From Prevotella melaninogenica (GTDB lineage Bacteria; Bacteroidota; Bacteroidia; Bacteroidales; Bacteroidaceae): a stretch of DNA of 64,000 nt. The stretch covers positions 1,054,001 through 1,118,000 of the forward strand of contig NZ_AP018050.1 of NCBI RefSeq assembly GCF_003609775.1. The letters run 5' to 3'. Of the stretch, positions 19,369 to 28,142 are shown in pieces. The notes under the pieces were generated by a model. It was not told the origin of the DNA and searched no databases. It was given only the letters and a program-made list of their open reading frames with translations. Position numbers and translations under genes: made by a program. The stretch's first letter is position 1; each line of letters opens with the position of its first letter.

Positions 19369-20425
19369 AAATGATGATTTTAGATGAATATGTATTTCTA
19401 TTACTATCAAATCCCTTTTCCCACTTGTACTTACCTGGATAAGCAAGCTCAAGACGGCGCTCTACTTGTTTAAGGCCTATACCATGACCATTCCTTTCTG
19501 CTTCTCCCTTAGGATAGTTACTATTCTGAATGGAGAAAATGATATTCTCATCGTTAGCATCTAACTTTATATGAATAAAGTTCTTTTGCTCTGGGCTAAT
19601 ACCATGTTTAAAGGCGTTCTCCAACAATGAAATAAAAATCATTGGGGCAACATGAATCTTGCAATTAGATGGAATGTTACACTCTCGTTTGATTTCTACA
19701 TTCTCTGGTATGCGTATCATCATCAAGTCGATATAGTTGTGTAAGAACTCTACCTCTTCCTTCAGGCAGACGTAAGGCTGCTGGTTGTCATAGAGAATAT
19801 GTCGTAACATCTTTGAAAGGTCGATAATAGCTTTCTGCGCCTTTTCAGTATCGAAAGCTGTAAGCGCATAGATATTATTCATTGTGTTGAGCAAGAAATG
19901 TGGGTTAACTTGCTGGCGTAAATTCACCAACTCAGCTTTTGTCATTGCTGTTTCAGCCTCACGCTTTTCCTTCTCAGCCTTTGACCAACGCTGTGCCATC
20001 AGTATTGATGTTGCGACACCAGCGCAGATACTTAGGTTAAAGATATTACGCACAATGAAGAATATGTGTGGATAAACATATTTGTCTTCTTTGTTTTCAA
20101 CAAAGACTTGGTATGGATAAGTCATTAAGTCATGCTCACCTGAGATATAGTACAACCACTCATGCTGTACAATAGATAGGATAAGGATGAGCAGTGTGTT
20201 GATTACCCAGAAGTTTTTCTTACGTCCCTTTAACAGCATGGGTGCAAGTACAAAATAATTAGTATATGCAACTGCCATCATTGAAAGGGGAATGATATAT
20301 ATAGACAAGTCGTTTTGCCATGATGTATGTTCATGCGGAGCATACAAAATGGGAATGAGGAAAAGTGGAAGCCAAATGATAATTTGGTTCCAAAAGCTCT
20401 TAAATATGTCTATTTGTTTCCTCAT
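19343..20425 (-). CDS. Sensor histidine kinase, LytS/YehU type
   Basis: 360 residues. Four hydrophobic segments (about 12-30, 41-64, 73-94, 121-145) form the membrane part with a short extracytoplasmic loop at 95-120. A coiled linker (about 146-170) leads to the His_kinase box with His176 in QVNPHFLLN, then the ATPase domain with N-box LENAFKHG and G-box GHGIGLKQVERRL. It should phosphorylate the overlapping LytTR regulator. The signal is not indicated. Confidence 0.92.
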   Translation of the reverse strand: MRKQIDIFKSFWNQIIIWLPLFLIPILYAPHEHTSWQNDLSIYIIPLSMMAVAYTNYFVLAPMLLKGRKKNFWVINTLLILILSIVQHEWLYYISGEHDLMTYPYQVFVENKEDKYVYPHIFFIVRNIFNLSICAGVATSILMAQRWSKAEKEKREAETAMTKAELVNLRQQVNPHFLLNTMNNIYALTAFDTEKAQKAIIDLSKMLRHILYDNQQPYVCLKEEVEFLHNYIDLMMIRIPENVEIKRECNIPSNCKIHVAPMIFISLLENAFKHGISPEQKNFIHIKLDANDENIIFSIQNSNYPKGEAERNGHGIGLKQVERRLELAYPGKYKWEKGFDSNRNTYSSKIIIYDTKLYNH

Positions 20426-20464
20426 TTATTACTTTTGTTTGTCTGTATAATCTATATCTGCAAA

Positions 20465-20472
20465 CAAAGGTA
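20465..20472 (-). promoter_or_regulatory. -7 promoter element of the kinase-regulator operon
   Basis: TACCTTTG, 39 nt before the kinase ATG at 20425. No exact -33 TTTG is visible. Confidence 0.5.
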
Positions 20473-20586
20473 ATAAAACTTTTTGTAAAATAAAATGTAT
20501 TGATTGATTATGTGAGTTTTTTTTACATTAACCAATTATTATGTATATACGAAAGCCATGTAATTAATTTATTTTTGTAATATAAC

Positions 20587-20644
20587 AACCCTAAAAGACA
20601 CTGAAATAGCTTTGTATACTATGTTTTTAGTGTCGTTTAGGGTT
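20587..20644 (-). terminator. Stem-loop after ribE
   Basis: Arms AACCCTAAAAGACACT and AGTGTCGTTTAGGGTT, nearly perfect, with a 26-nt loop. It lies 34 nt past the ribE stop. The tail is only moderately T-rich (GTTATATT). Confidence 0.7.
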
Positions 20645-20677
20645 ATTTGTTATCTTGACAATAAATGTTTACAATAT

Positions 20678-21283
20678 CTATTTTGTAAAGCTGTTTAAGC
20701 GTGCTATATATTTGCCAAGAATGTCAAACTCAAGGTTTACAACAGTACCTACATTAATGTCGGCAAAATTGGTGTTCTCACGTGTGTAAGGAATGATGGC
20801 TACTTTAAAGCTATTATCTGTTGGTTCACAAACTGTCAATGAAACACCATTGACCGTAACAGAGCCTTTGTCAACAGTAAAATAGCCACGTTGTGCCATC
20901 TCTCGGTTGCATGGATATTCGAAAGTGAAGTATGTGCTACCGTCCGCATCTTCCATATTAACACACTTTGCAGTTTGATCGACGTGACCTTGTACGATGT
21001 GACCATCCAATCTGCCGTTCATTATCATTGAACGTTCTATATTGACACGGTCTCCCACTTTGAGCAAGCCTAAGTTTGAGCGTTCAAGGGTTTCTTTCAT
21101 AGCTGTAACTGTATAGGTGTCGTCTTGGAAGCGAACGACAGTAAGGCACACACCATTGTGTGCAATACTTTGGTCAATCTTCAATTCCTTTGTGAATGAA
21201 CATTGAAAGGTGAAGTGGATATTCTCCTGTTCATGCTCAATCCCTTTGAGGATTGCCATCTCTTCTACAATGCCTGAGAACAT
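20678..21283 (-). CDS. ribE: Riboflavin synthase alpha subunit
   Basis: Dismutates two 6,7-dimethyl-8-ribityllumazine molecules to riboflavin. 201 residues built as two lumazine-binding domains: MFSGIVEEMA, then NGVCLTVVRF in the first and TVNGVSLTVCEP in the second, with GHIVQGHVDQ between them. Length and both repeats are normal. No other riboflavin gene is adjacent. A terminated ncRNA gene lies upstream on the same strand; I see no FMN riboswitch in the 135-bp leader. Confidence 0.95.
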   Translation of the reverse strand: MFSGIVEEMAILKGIEHEQENIHFTFQCSFTKELKIDQSIAHNGVCLTVVRFQDDTYTVTAMKETLERSNLGLLKVGDRVNIERSMIMNGRLDGHIVQGHVDQTAKCVNMEDADGSTYFTFEYPCNREMAQRGYFTVDKGSVTVNGVSLTVCEPTDNSFKVAIIPYTRENTNFADINVGTVVNLEFDILGKYIARLNSFTK

Positions 21284-21418
21284 AGCTAATTTTCTTTTAT
21301 TATCCCCTTTAAGAAAGTCTGGAGGGTTATATAAGTATCGATAAATAATCTTTTATAACTTCACAGGCTACTTATAGGAGGTTAAGTTTTACATAATTAC
21401 TATATACTTGAATAATTG

Positions 21419-21450
21419 AAAAAGGTGGGGTACCACTTTGGAACCCCACC
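21419..21450 (-). terminator. Intrinsic terminator of the ncRNA
   Basis: Stem GGTGGGGT / ACCCCACC with an 11-nt loop, then TTTTTC on the minus strand. Confidence 0.88.
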
Positions 21451-21688
21451 TCAATCCCTCTTCTTATACGAAATGGGAATTAGAAAAGTCGTATCGACGA
21501 TGTGATGAAAAGTCCGAGTATCAATGATAAGAGAGCTCCTCGTCTTTGTAATCCACTGACCTTGCGGCTTAGTCGCTGAAATGCGATTTATGTGGCCCGC
21601 CATTAACAAAAGAAGTCATCTCGGGTTTTCTAATTTATTTGATGACTATCCCGATCGAATCGATACGACTAAATCTGTATCCTTTCTG
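21419..21688 (-). ncRNA. Structured non-coding RNA candidate of about 270 nt
   Basis: It has its own promoter and its own intrinsic terminator and no credible open frame. Visible pairings on the minus strand: AGTCGTATCGA with TCGATACGACT (11 bp, closing about 170 nt), AGTCATC with GATGACT (7 bp hairpin), TCGC/GCGA and CCAC/GTGG in the middle, and the terminator stem. It lacks the hallmarks of tmRNA, RNase P RNA, SRP RNA and the FMN riboswitch. A 6S-like or Bacteroidales-specific conserved RNA is possible; this is inference. The end positions are estimates from the promoter and terminator. Confidence 0.72.
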
Positions 21689-21692
21689 TCTG

Positions 21693-21724
21693 CAAAGTTA
21701 GTATAAAGATTTTTATCCTCCAAA
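21693..21724 (-). promoter_or_regulatory. Promoter of the ncRNA
   Basis: TTTG (21721-21724), 20-nt spacer and TAACTTTG (21693-21700) on the minus strand: a complete Bacteroidota promoter with no gene start behind it. Confidence 0.8.
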
Positions 21725-21897
21725 CATTTTATACTTAAAAGTATTTACTTATAGAGGTGAATCCCTTTGTTCTTTGTGTAGAAAGGAGCAGAAATGATAA
21801 TATTCTTTTGTGTATAACTTTAATAGTTTATTGGTTTTATAACCTTCTTTTGACAACAATTTGCTCTCGTCTTGACCATATATTAGAAGGCGTTAAA

Positions 21898-21960
21898 TCC
21901 TCCGCACAATTGGTGCTAAGCCTCCGCACCACACGTGCTAAGTATCAGCACGTTGATTAA
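21898..21960 (+). repeat. Interspersed repeat family B, copy 2
   Basis: Three 22-nt modules with CGCACAATTGGTGCTAAG, CGCACCACACGTGCTAAG and CAGCACGTTG. The flank GACAACAATTTGCTCTCGTC (from 21852) matches that of copy 1, and CTCATTATTGTCATTT follows. It lies between the ncRNA promoter and the 3' end of lpd; the remainder of 21725-22019 shows nothing else. Confidence 0.72.
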
Positions 21961-22019
21961 ATGAGGGAAGAAAGGCTCATTATTGTCATTTTAAAGAATG
22001 ATACTAATATCCCTATTTT

Positions 22020-23390
22020 TTAGAGGAGTGCATCTTGTAGAATTTCACTCAATGTTGGATGGATGTGAATGATATCTCGTATCTTATCCATCTTAGCATC
22101 ATAATTCATTAAAGTTGCAACTTCTTGAATAAGGTCAGCAGAATGAGCGCCATAGCAGTGTGCGCCCAATATAGAGCCATCTTCAGCTATCAGCACCTTT
22201 ATCATACCTTCCGTTTCTTCCATACTTAGAGCCTTACCATTGGCACGATAGAAACCTTTTCGAGTAGAGTACTTGATTTCCTCAGCTTTACACTGGTCTT
22301 CAGTCTTACCCACGCAAGCAGCTTCTGGATATGTAAAGATGGCAGATGGCATAATATCAAGACGGATGTTGTCGTTCTTTCCTAGAATATGATTGACAGC
22401 ACGGAAGCCTTGGAAAGTTGCAGCATGAGCTAACATTTGGCGTGCATTGACATCACCGATAGCATATACTCCCTTAACATTGGTTTCCATATTGTCATTG
22501 ACAACAATCCCCTTTGTGTTTACTTCTATGCCAGTTGATTCTATACCGATGTTGTCGAAGTTAGCTTGTCTACCAGTAGCAATCAATACAAGGTCGGTAT
22601 CAATTCTATCTTCTTTGCCCTTTTTGTCGAATACAACTGTTGTGTGGTCTTGTCCACTTTCTGCAGGTGATAGGATTTGTTTTACGGCACTCTGCATATA
22701 GAAGGTCACACCTCTTTTCTCTAATGTTTTCCTTAATCGTTTAGCTATATCGCTGTCAATAGGAGGGAGACATTCCTTCATAAACTCTATGACGGTCACT
22801 TCACTACCAAAAGCAGAGAAAGCTGAGGCAAATTCCATTCCGATAACTCCAGCACCAATGATTGTAAGGCGTTGAGGAACCTTCGCAATAGAAAGTAATT
22901 CTGTGGATGTAACAATGTTCTGCGCTGTTTCAGACTGATTTAAGAAATCTTCCTCGCTCATGAAAGGAGGCATCTTTGAACGTGAGCCAGTGGCAATGAT
23001 AATATGATCGGCTTCTATCTGTTCGCCATTCACTTCAATAATATGGTCAGAAACAAAGCGAGCCTCACCTACAATAAAGTCTATGCCTGGCTGACTAAGT
23101 AAAGTGCTTACACCCTCTCTAAGTTGATTGATGACCCCTTCCTTTCTTTCCATTACCTTTGTAAAATCGAGTGGGGGAGTCGTGTCGTAAAGAGAGGAAG
23201 TCGTAAGGCGTAGCTCTGCGTCATGCGCAAGACACTTTGTTGGTATACAGCCTGCATTCAGACAGGTTCCACCGGGTTGTGCTTTCTCAATAATTGTAAC
23301 TTCCAAACCATTCTGAGCAGCATAGGAAGCGGTTCGGTAACCACCAGGTCCCGAACCGATTATTAATAGATTTGTTTTTTTCATATTCAA
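22020..23390 (-). CDS. lpdA: Dihydrolipoyl dehydrogenase (glycine cleavage L protein)
   Basis: Reoxidises the dihydrolipoyl arm of GcvH with NAD. 456 residues: FAD-binding IIGSGPGGY (10-18), redox disulfide GGTCLNAGCIPTK (Cys43 and Cys48), NAD-binding IGAGVIGMEFAS, GDVNARQMLAHAA, and the C-terminal HIHPTLSE catalytic His-Glu motif. It is the last gene of the gcv operon, 36 nt after gcvPB, which supports a role with glycine rather than 2-oxoacid complexes. Confidence 0.95.
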   Translation of the reverse strand: MNMKKTNLLIIGSGPGGYRTASYAAQNGLEVTIIEKAQPGGTCLNAGCIPTKCLAHDAELRLTTSSLYDTTPPLDFTKVMERKEGVINQLREGVSTLLSQPGIDFIVGEARFVSDHIIEVNGEQIEADHIIIATGSRSKMPPFMSEEDFLNQSETAQNIVTSTELLSIAKVPQRLTIIGAGVIGMEFASAFSAFGSEVTVIEFMKECLPPIDSDIAKRLRKTLEKRGVTFYMQSAVKQILSPAESGQDHTTVVFDKKGKEDRIDTDLVLIATGRQANFDNIGIESTGIEVNTKGIVVNDNMETNVKGVYAIGDVNARQMLAHAATFQGFRAVNHILGKNDNIRLDIMPSAIFTYPEAACVGKTEDQCKAEEIKYSTRKGFYRANGKALSMEETEGMIKVLIAEDGSILGAHCYGAHSADLIQEVATLMNYDAKMDKIRDIIHIHPTLSEILQDALL

Positions 23391-23426
23391 ACTCTATAGA
23401 GTTATTGTTTTTAAAGTATAGGATTG

Positions 23427-24917
23427 CTATACTTCTTCTTGTACGTCGTTGATAAGCTGACGGTAAGTAAGAATTGGATGCTTGGCTGCAAGTACGTCAT
23501 CTACACGTCCAATAGGGGTGTCGTATGGTGCTCCCTTTACAAGTTCAGGATTCTCACGAGCCTCTTTGGCAATGGTATGCATAACCTCGATAAAGCCATC
23601 AATAGTGTCCTTACTCTCTGTTTCTGTAGGTTCAATCATCATTGCCTCGTGGAACAGAAGTGGGAAATATATTGTTGGAGCATGATAACCATAATCGAGT
23701 AAGCGTTTTGCAACATCCATCGTTGTAACACCTGTACTCTTATCCTTCAGACCATCGAATACAAACTCATGCTTACAAAGGCTGTCAATAGGAAGTTCGT
23801 AATCATTCTTCAGACATTCCTTGATATAGTTTGCATTTAGAGTAGCAAATGGTCCAACCTCATTAAGATGCTTTTTACCAAGTGTTAGGATGTATGTATA
23901 GGCACGAAGGATAACGAGGAAGTTACCAAGATAACCACTGATACGGATATTAGAAGATGAGAACTCTCCTGTGGTATCTGGATTATCAATCACAAAGCCA
24001 TCCTCAGTCTTTCTTACATGAGGCTTCGGTAGGAATGGTATCAGTTTCTCGCAAACACCAACAGGACCAGCACCAGGACCACCTCCACCATGTGGGGTTG
24101 AGAATGTCTTGTGAAGGTTGAGGTGAATAACATCAAAGCCCATATCTCCAGGGCGTGCTGCACCTAACAATGGATTTAGGTTTGCACCATCATAATATAG
24201 CAGACCACCACAATCATGTATTAGTTTTGCTATCTCTGGAATATCTTTCTCAAAGAGTCCTAAGGTATTAGGATTTGTCATCATCATACCCGCGATGTCG
24301 TCACCTAAGAGAGGTTTTAAGTCGTTGACATCAACAAGTCCTTCAGCTGTACTCTTTACTTCTACAATCTCCAGGCCACATACTGCAGCAGAAGCTGGGT
24401 TCGTGCCATGAGCTGAGTCAGGTACAATAACCTTTGTTCGCTTCATATCACCACGCTGATGATGATAAGATGCAATCAGCATCAATCCTGTTAGCTCACC
24501 ATGAGCACCAGCGTATGGGTTAAGCGTAACTTCCGCCATACCCGTAATTGAAACAAGAGCGCGTTGGATGTTGTATTCTACTTCCAATGCACCTTGTACT
24601 GTTTCAATAGGCTGATGAGGGTGAAGGGCTGTAAAAGAAGGCATTGAGGCTATCTCCTCATTGATGACAGGATTGTACTTCATCGTACAAGACCCCAAAG
24701 GGTAAAAGCCATTGTCAACACCAAAGTTGTTTTCACTATGGTTAGTATAATGACGTACAACCGTCAATTCATCACATTCAGGTAGCTCTGCATCTTTCTC
24801 TCGTTTGCAGAAGTCGGGTAGAGGATGATGTCCAAAACGATTCTCAGGGAGGCTATAAGCACGTCTTCCTGGATGTGATAACTCAAATATCAGATTGCCA
24901 TATAGTTTATTATTCAT
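23427..24917 (-). CDS. gcvPB: Glycine dehydrogenase (decarboxylating) subunit 2
   Basis: C-terminal half of the split P protein, carrying the pyridoxal phosphate Lys270 in [17 protein letters not shown]. 496 residues; also [13 protein letters not shown] (71-83) and [14 protein letters not shown] (166-179) typical of GcvP. With gcvPA it decarboxylates glycine and passes aminomethyl to lipoyl-GcvH. The gap to gcvPA is 30 nt. Many Bacteroidota have one fused gcvP, so the split form is worth noting. Confidence 0.95.
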   Translation of the reverse strand: MNNKLYGNLIFELSHPGRRAYSLPENRFGHHPLPDFCKREKDAELPECDELTVVRHYTNHSENNFGVDNGFYPLGSCTMKYNPVINEEIASMPSFTALHPHQPIETVQGALEVEYNIQRALVSITGMAEVTLNPYAGAHGELTGLMLIASYHHQRGDMKRTKVIVPDSAHGTNPASAAVCGLEIVEVKSTAEGLVDVNDLKPLLGDDIAGMMMTNPNTLGLFEKDIPEIAKLIHDCGGLLYYDGANLNPLLGAARPGDMGFDVIHLNLHKTFSTPHGGGGPGAGPVGVCEKLIPFLPKPHVRKTEDGFVIDNPDTTGEFSSSNIRISGYLGNFLVILRAYTYILTLGKKHLNEVGPFATLNANYIKECLKNDYELPIDSLCKHEFVFDGLKDKSTGVTTMDVAKRLLDYGYHAPTIYFPLLFHEAMMIEPTETESKDTIDGFIEVMHTIAKEARENPELVKGAPYDTPIGRVDDVLAAKHPILTYRQLINDVQEEV

Positions 24918-24947
24918 TGTTGCTTAGATTTTAAAAACGTTGTGTGA

Positions 24948-26258
24948 CTATAATAAACCGACGAGTGTATCAATCTCCTCTTTTGTTCGTTTCTCAGTAA
25001 CGGCAATAAGGAGTTTGTCATCATCAACCTTAATTCCTGGAAGAATGCCCTGTTTGATAGCCTTATCGAAGAAGGTGTCTCGGTCTTCTAACTGAATAAG
25101 GAACTCGTTAAAGAAAGGCTTATCGTAAGTAAGTTTAACTTTGCCTGTACCAATAAGTTGTTCGCAAAGATAATGTGCGCCATCATAACCTATTTGTGCA
25201 GCTTCCTTTACACCTTCTTTTCCCATAATACTCATGTAGATCGTAGCGTAAAGTGCCATCAAACTCTGGTTAGAGCAGATGTTCGATGTTGCCTTTTGGC
25301 GGCGGATATGTTGCTCACGTGCTTGGAGGGTCAAGGCGAATACACGTTGTCCACGACTGTCAAGTGTCTTGCCAACGATACGTCCCGGAAGTTTACGCAT
25401 AAGCTTTTCTGTTGAACACATGTATCCTGCGTAAGGTCCACCAAATGCCATTGGAAGTCCAAGACTCTGAATATCACCTACGGCAATGTCTGCTCCCCAT
25501 TCTCCCGGTGTCTTTAACAATGCAAGGTCGGCAGCAACACTATTAATAACAAACAATGCTTTGTTATCATGACAAGTATCTGCAAAGCCTGTAAAGTCTT
25601 CTATAATTCCGTGACAATTAGGTTGTTGTACGATAACGCCAGCCACACCACCTGCGTTCATTTGGTTCTTTAAGTCGTCATGTGATGTTACACCATCTAC
25701 CGCCTTAATAGCTTTGAGTTTGATACCATGGAAGTGTGCGTAAGTCTTCAGTACACCAACGATATTCTTACACAATGTTTCAGAGTATAATACAGTGTCA
25801 GCCTTCTTGGCATTGTCGAAAGCTACCATCATTGCTTCAGCTGTCGCTGTCGTGCCTTCATACATAGAGGCATTGGCAATGTCCATACCTGTAAGTTCTG
25901 CCATCATACTTTGGAACTCAAAGATATAATGGAGTGTACCTTGTGAAATTTCAGCTTGATAGGGGGTATATGATGTAAGAAACTCTGAACGACTGATAAG
26001 ATGTTGAATAGCACTTGGTGTGTAGTGATCATACACACCACCGCCAGCGAAGCAAGTGAGCATATTATTCTTTTGGCCAAGCTTCTCAAAGAAAGCGCGT
26101 ATTTCTAACTCGCTCATTGCTTCAGGAATGTCATAATCTCCCTTAAAACGGATGCTTTCCGGTACTTCTGCATAAAGTTCATCAAGATTCTTTATGCCAA
26201 TACGCTCAAGCATCTGTTGAATATCCTCATTAGTATGAGGTAAAAACTTATGAATCAT
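24948..26258 (-). CDS. gcvPA: Glycine dehydrogenase (decarboxylating) subunit 1
   Basis: N-terminal half of the split P protein, 436 residues. Motifs: LTCFAGGGVYDHYTPSAIQ (72-90), YTPYQAEISQGTLHYIFEFQ just after, and AFGGPYAGYMCSTEKLMRKLPGRIVG further on. The protein lacks the PLP lysine, which sits on gcvPB, so both are needed. It follows gcvH by 125 nt, a gap filled by a large hairpin. Confidence 0.95.
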   Translation of the reverse strand: MIHKFLPHTNEDIQQMLERIGIKNLDELYAEVPESIRFKGDYDIPEAMSELEIRAFFEKLGQKNNMLTCFAGGGVYDHYTPSAIQHLISRSEFLTSYTPYQAEISQGTLHYIFEFQSMMAELTGMDIANASMYEGTTATAEAMMVAFDNAKKADTVLYSETLCKNIVGVLKTYAHFHGIKLKAIKAVDGVTSHDDLKNQMNAGGVAGVIVQQPNCHGIIEDFTGFADTCHDNKALFVINSVAADLALLKTPGEWGADIAVGDIQSLGLPMAFGGPYAGYMCSTEKLMRKLPGRIVGKTLDSRGQRVFALTLQAREQHIRRQKATSNICSNQSLMALYATIYMSIMGKEGVKEAAQIGYDGAHYLCEQLIGTGKVKLTYDKPFFNEFLIQLEDRDTFFDKAIKQGILPGIKVDDDKLLIAVTEKRTKEEIDTLVGLL

Positions 26259-26283
26259 TTGTTTAGGATTGATTAGGTTAGTA

Positions 26284-26363
26284 GTAGGCTATAAGTACAC
26301 ACAAGCGTTTATAAGCGATGATAGGCTTTCTATCATCGCCTATTAGCACTTATAAACGCCTAC
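26284..26363 (-). promoter_or_regulatory. Large intra-operon hairpin between gcvH and gcvPA
   Basis: Perfect inner stem GCGATGATAG / CTATCATCGC with loop GCTTT, continued after a bulge by GCGTTTATA / TATAAACGC and outer GTAGGC / GCCTAC. There is no T-tract, so it is more likely an mRNA-processing or stability element, or a partial attenuator, than a terminator. Confidence 0.7.
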
Positions 26364-26383
26364 ATATATTGTTTCGTAGAACT

Positions 26384-26764
26384 TTATTCAGCACAGAACT
26401 CCTCGTAAGCCTTAGCGTCCATAAGATTCTTTAGCTCTGCGGTATCTGTAAGTTCAACTTTAATAATCCAGTTTTCGTAAGCATCTTTGTTAAGCAAGTC
26501 AGGCTCATCCTCTAATGCCTCATTTACTTCAATCACCTTACCTGATACAGGAGCCTTGAGATCAGAAGCTGCCTTAACACTCTCAATAGCACCGAAATCT
26601 TCGTCTATCTCAATGTCATCATCAACTTCTGGCATGTCAACATAAACAATGTTACCCAAAGCGTGCTGTGCATAATCGGTAATACCGATATAGCCAAACG
26701 CACCTACTACTTTCACGAATTCATGTGACTCTGAATAGTAGAGTCCTTCAATTACTTTTGCCAT
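26384..26764 (-). CDS. gcvH: Glycine cleavage system H protein
   Basis: Lipoyl carrier that shuttles the aminomethyl group between P, T and L proteins. 126 residues; lipoylation Lys64 in ESVKAASD, preceded by the acidic stretch typical for GcvH, and a hydrophobic core matching the family. Acidic overall (many Asp and Glu). Second gene of the operon, 47 nt after gcvT. Confidence 0.96.
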   Translation of the reverse strand: MAKVIEGLYYSESHEFVKVVGAFGYIGITDYAQHALGNIVYVDMPEVDDDIEIDEDFGAIESVKAASDLKAPVSGKVIEVNEALEDEPDLLNKDAYENWIIKVELTDTAELKNLMDAKAYEEFCAE

Positions 26765-26811
26765 AATATTATTTTTGATTGTTTATTAGCTTTATAGATT
26801 TTGTGTAAATC

Positions 26812-27897
26812 TTATTTCTTATAATGATTCTCGTAGAACTTCTTCTTAACTACGGTTCCAGGGAAAGTCTTCTTGCGGATTTGGATTTCAAGTCTGTCGC
26901 CCATCTGAATAGAAGCGTCTACCAATGCTACAGCACAACTCTTCTCTACTGAGATGAGGCGGTAGCCAGTGGTGACTTCACCAACTTCTACACCGTCTTT
27001 TAAAACCTTGTATCCATGACGTGGAATAGCGTTGTCATCCAACTCAATACCACGGAGACGCTGGCTGACTCCTTCTGTCTTTTGTTTTAGGAGAGCTTCC
27101 TTACCGATAAACTCTTCTTTGTCAAACTTCACGAACATTGATAATCCAGCCATAACAGGGGTTATCTTGTCAGAAAGTTCATTGCCATAGAGTGGCATGC
27201 CCACTTCAAAACGCAAAGTGTCACGGCAGCCCAATCCACATGGTTTGACTCCTGCTTCTATCAGTTTATCCCACACCTTAACGATATACTCAGGTGTACC
27301 ATAAACTTCAAAGCCATCTTCGCCCGTGTAACCTGTACGAGAAACGATAACTTCAACACCATCTTGCTGCAAACGTTTTACCTCATAGAACTTTAATTCT
27401 TTACAAGCAAGACCGAGTACATCTTCTAACATGCTTTCTGCCTTTGGACCTTGAATTGCCAACTGTCCGTATGCTTCGCTCTTGTTCTCAATAACAACAT
27501 CGAAGCCTTCTGCATTCTGTTTAATCCATGCTACGTCCTTATCAATGTTTGAAGCATTGATAGTCATAAGGTATAGACGGTCGTCAAGCTTACAGATACA
27601 TGTGTCGTCTACAACCCCACCATCAGGATAGCAAATCATACCATAGAGCACCTTGCCTGCAGCAAGTCCGTTTACGTCATTTGTAAAGATATGATTAATG
27701 AATCTATCAGCCTCAGGGCCAGATACAATTACTTCTCCCATGTGAGAAACATCAAATACTCCACAATGTTCTCTTACCGCATTGTGTTCATCGATAATCC
27801 CAGTATATTGGATGGGCATATCAAATCCTGCAAAAGGGGTGATAAGTGCGCCTAATGCAACGTGTCGGTCATATAGGCAAGTTCTTTGATTTGTCAT
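26812..27897 (-). CDS. gcvT: Glycine cleavage system T protein (aminomethyltransferase)
   Basis: Releases ammonia from the aminomethyl-lipoyl H protein and makes 5,10-methylene-tetrahydrofolate. 361 residues; MPIQYTGIIDEHNAVREHCG at 27-46, then GVFDVSHMGE with the folate-site Asp, and the C-terminal barrel GEVTTGYRLISVEKSCAVAL. First gene of the operon gcvT-gcvH-gcvPA-gcvPB-lpdA, with a full promoter about 80 nt upstream. No glycine riboswitch motif is visible in the leader. Confidence 0.96.
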   Translation of the reverse strand: MTNQRTCLYDRHVALGALITPFAGFDMPIQYTGIIDEHNAVREHCGVFDVSHMGEVIVSGPEADRFINHIFTNDVNGLAAGKVLYGMICYPDGGVVDDTCICKLDDRLYLMTINASNIDKDVAWIKQNAEGFDVVIENKSEAYGQLAIQGPKAESMLEDVLGLACKELKFYEVKRLQQDGVEVIVSRTGYTGEDGFEVYGTPEYIVKVWDKLIEAGVKPCGLGCRDTLRFEVGMPLYGNELSDKITPVMAGLSMFVKFDKEEFIGKEALLKQKTEGVSQRLRGIELDDNAIPRHGYKVLKDGVEVGEVTTGYRLISVEKSCAVALVDASIQMGDRLEIQIRKKTFPGTVVKKKFYENHYKK

Positions 27898-27979
27898 ATT
27901 GTTTAGGTTTATAAGTTTGGTTCTTCGTTTGGTAGCCTGTAAGTATATGTTTAGGTAGACCTAAAAATTAAGTCGATTG

Positions 27980-28010
27980 CAAATATAGAGAAAAGCAATG
28001 AAGAGACAAA
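27980..28010 (-). promoter_or_regulatory. Promoter of the gcv operon
   Basis: TTTG (28007-28010), 19-nt spacer, TATATTTG (27980-27987). Leader to gcvT of about 75 nt. Confidence 0.8.
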
Positions 28011-28103
28011 ATAAAAATATAGAATTTTGATGTTAATAAAGTTAAAGTATGAAAAAGCTAAGTTATATATAGTGTGTGTTAAGTTGATTTCGATATTTAT
28101 TCG

Positions 28104-28111
28104 TACATTTG
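28104..28111 (+). promoter_or_regulatory. -7 promoter element of the FMN/4Fe-4S protein gene
   Basis: TACATTTG, 31 nt before the ATG at 28143. It is divergent from the gcv promoter; the -33 region is weak. Confidence 0.5.
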
Positions 28112-28142
28112 CAATTCTCAGAATAAAAGATGTATCAGTTTA

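Noticed and set aside
21284..21418. FMN riboswitch upstream of ribE.
   Set aside because: The conserved RFN sequence blocks are not present, and the ncRNA further upstream ends in its own terminator.
21419..21688. tmRNA, RNase P RNA or SRP RNA for the ncRNA.
   Set aside because: There is no tRNA-like end or tag frame, no RNase P core sequence and no SRP Alu/S-domain tetraloop motif.
27898..27979. Glycine riboswitch in the gcvT leader.
   Set aside because: The leader is only about 75 nt, AT-rich and without the tandem aptamer motifs.
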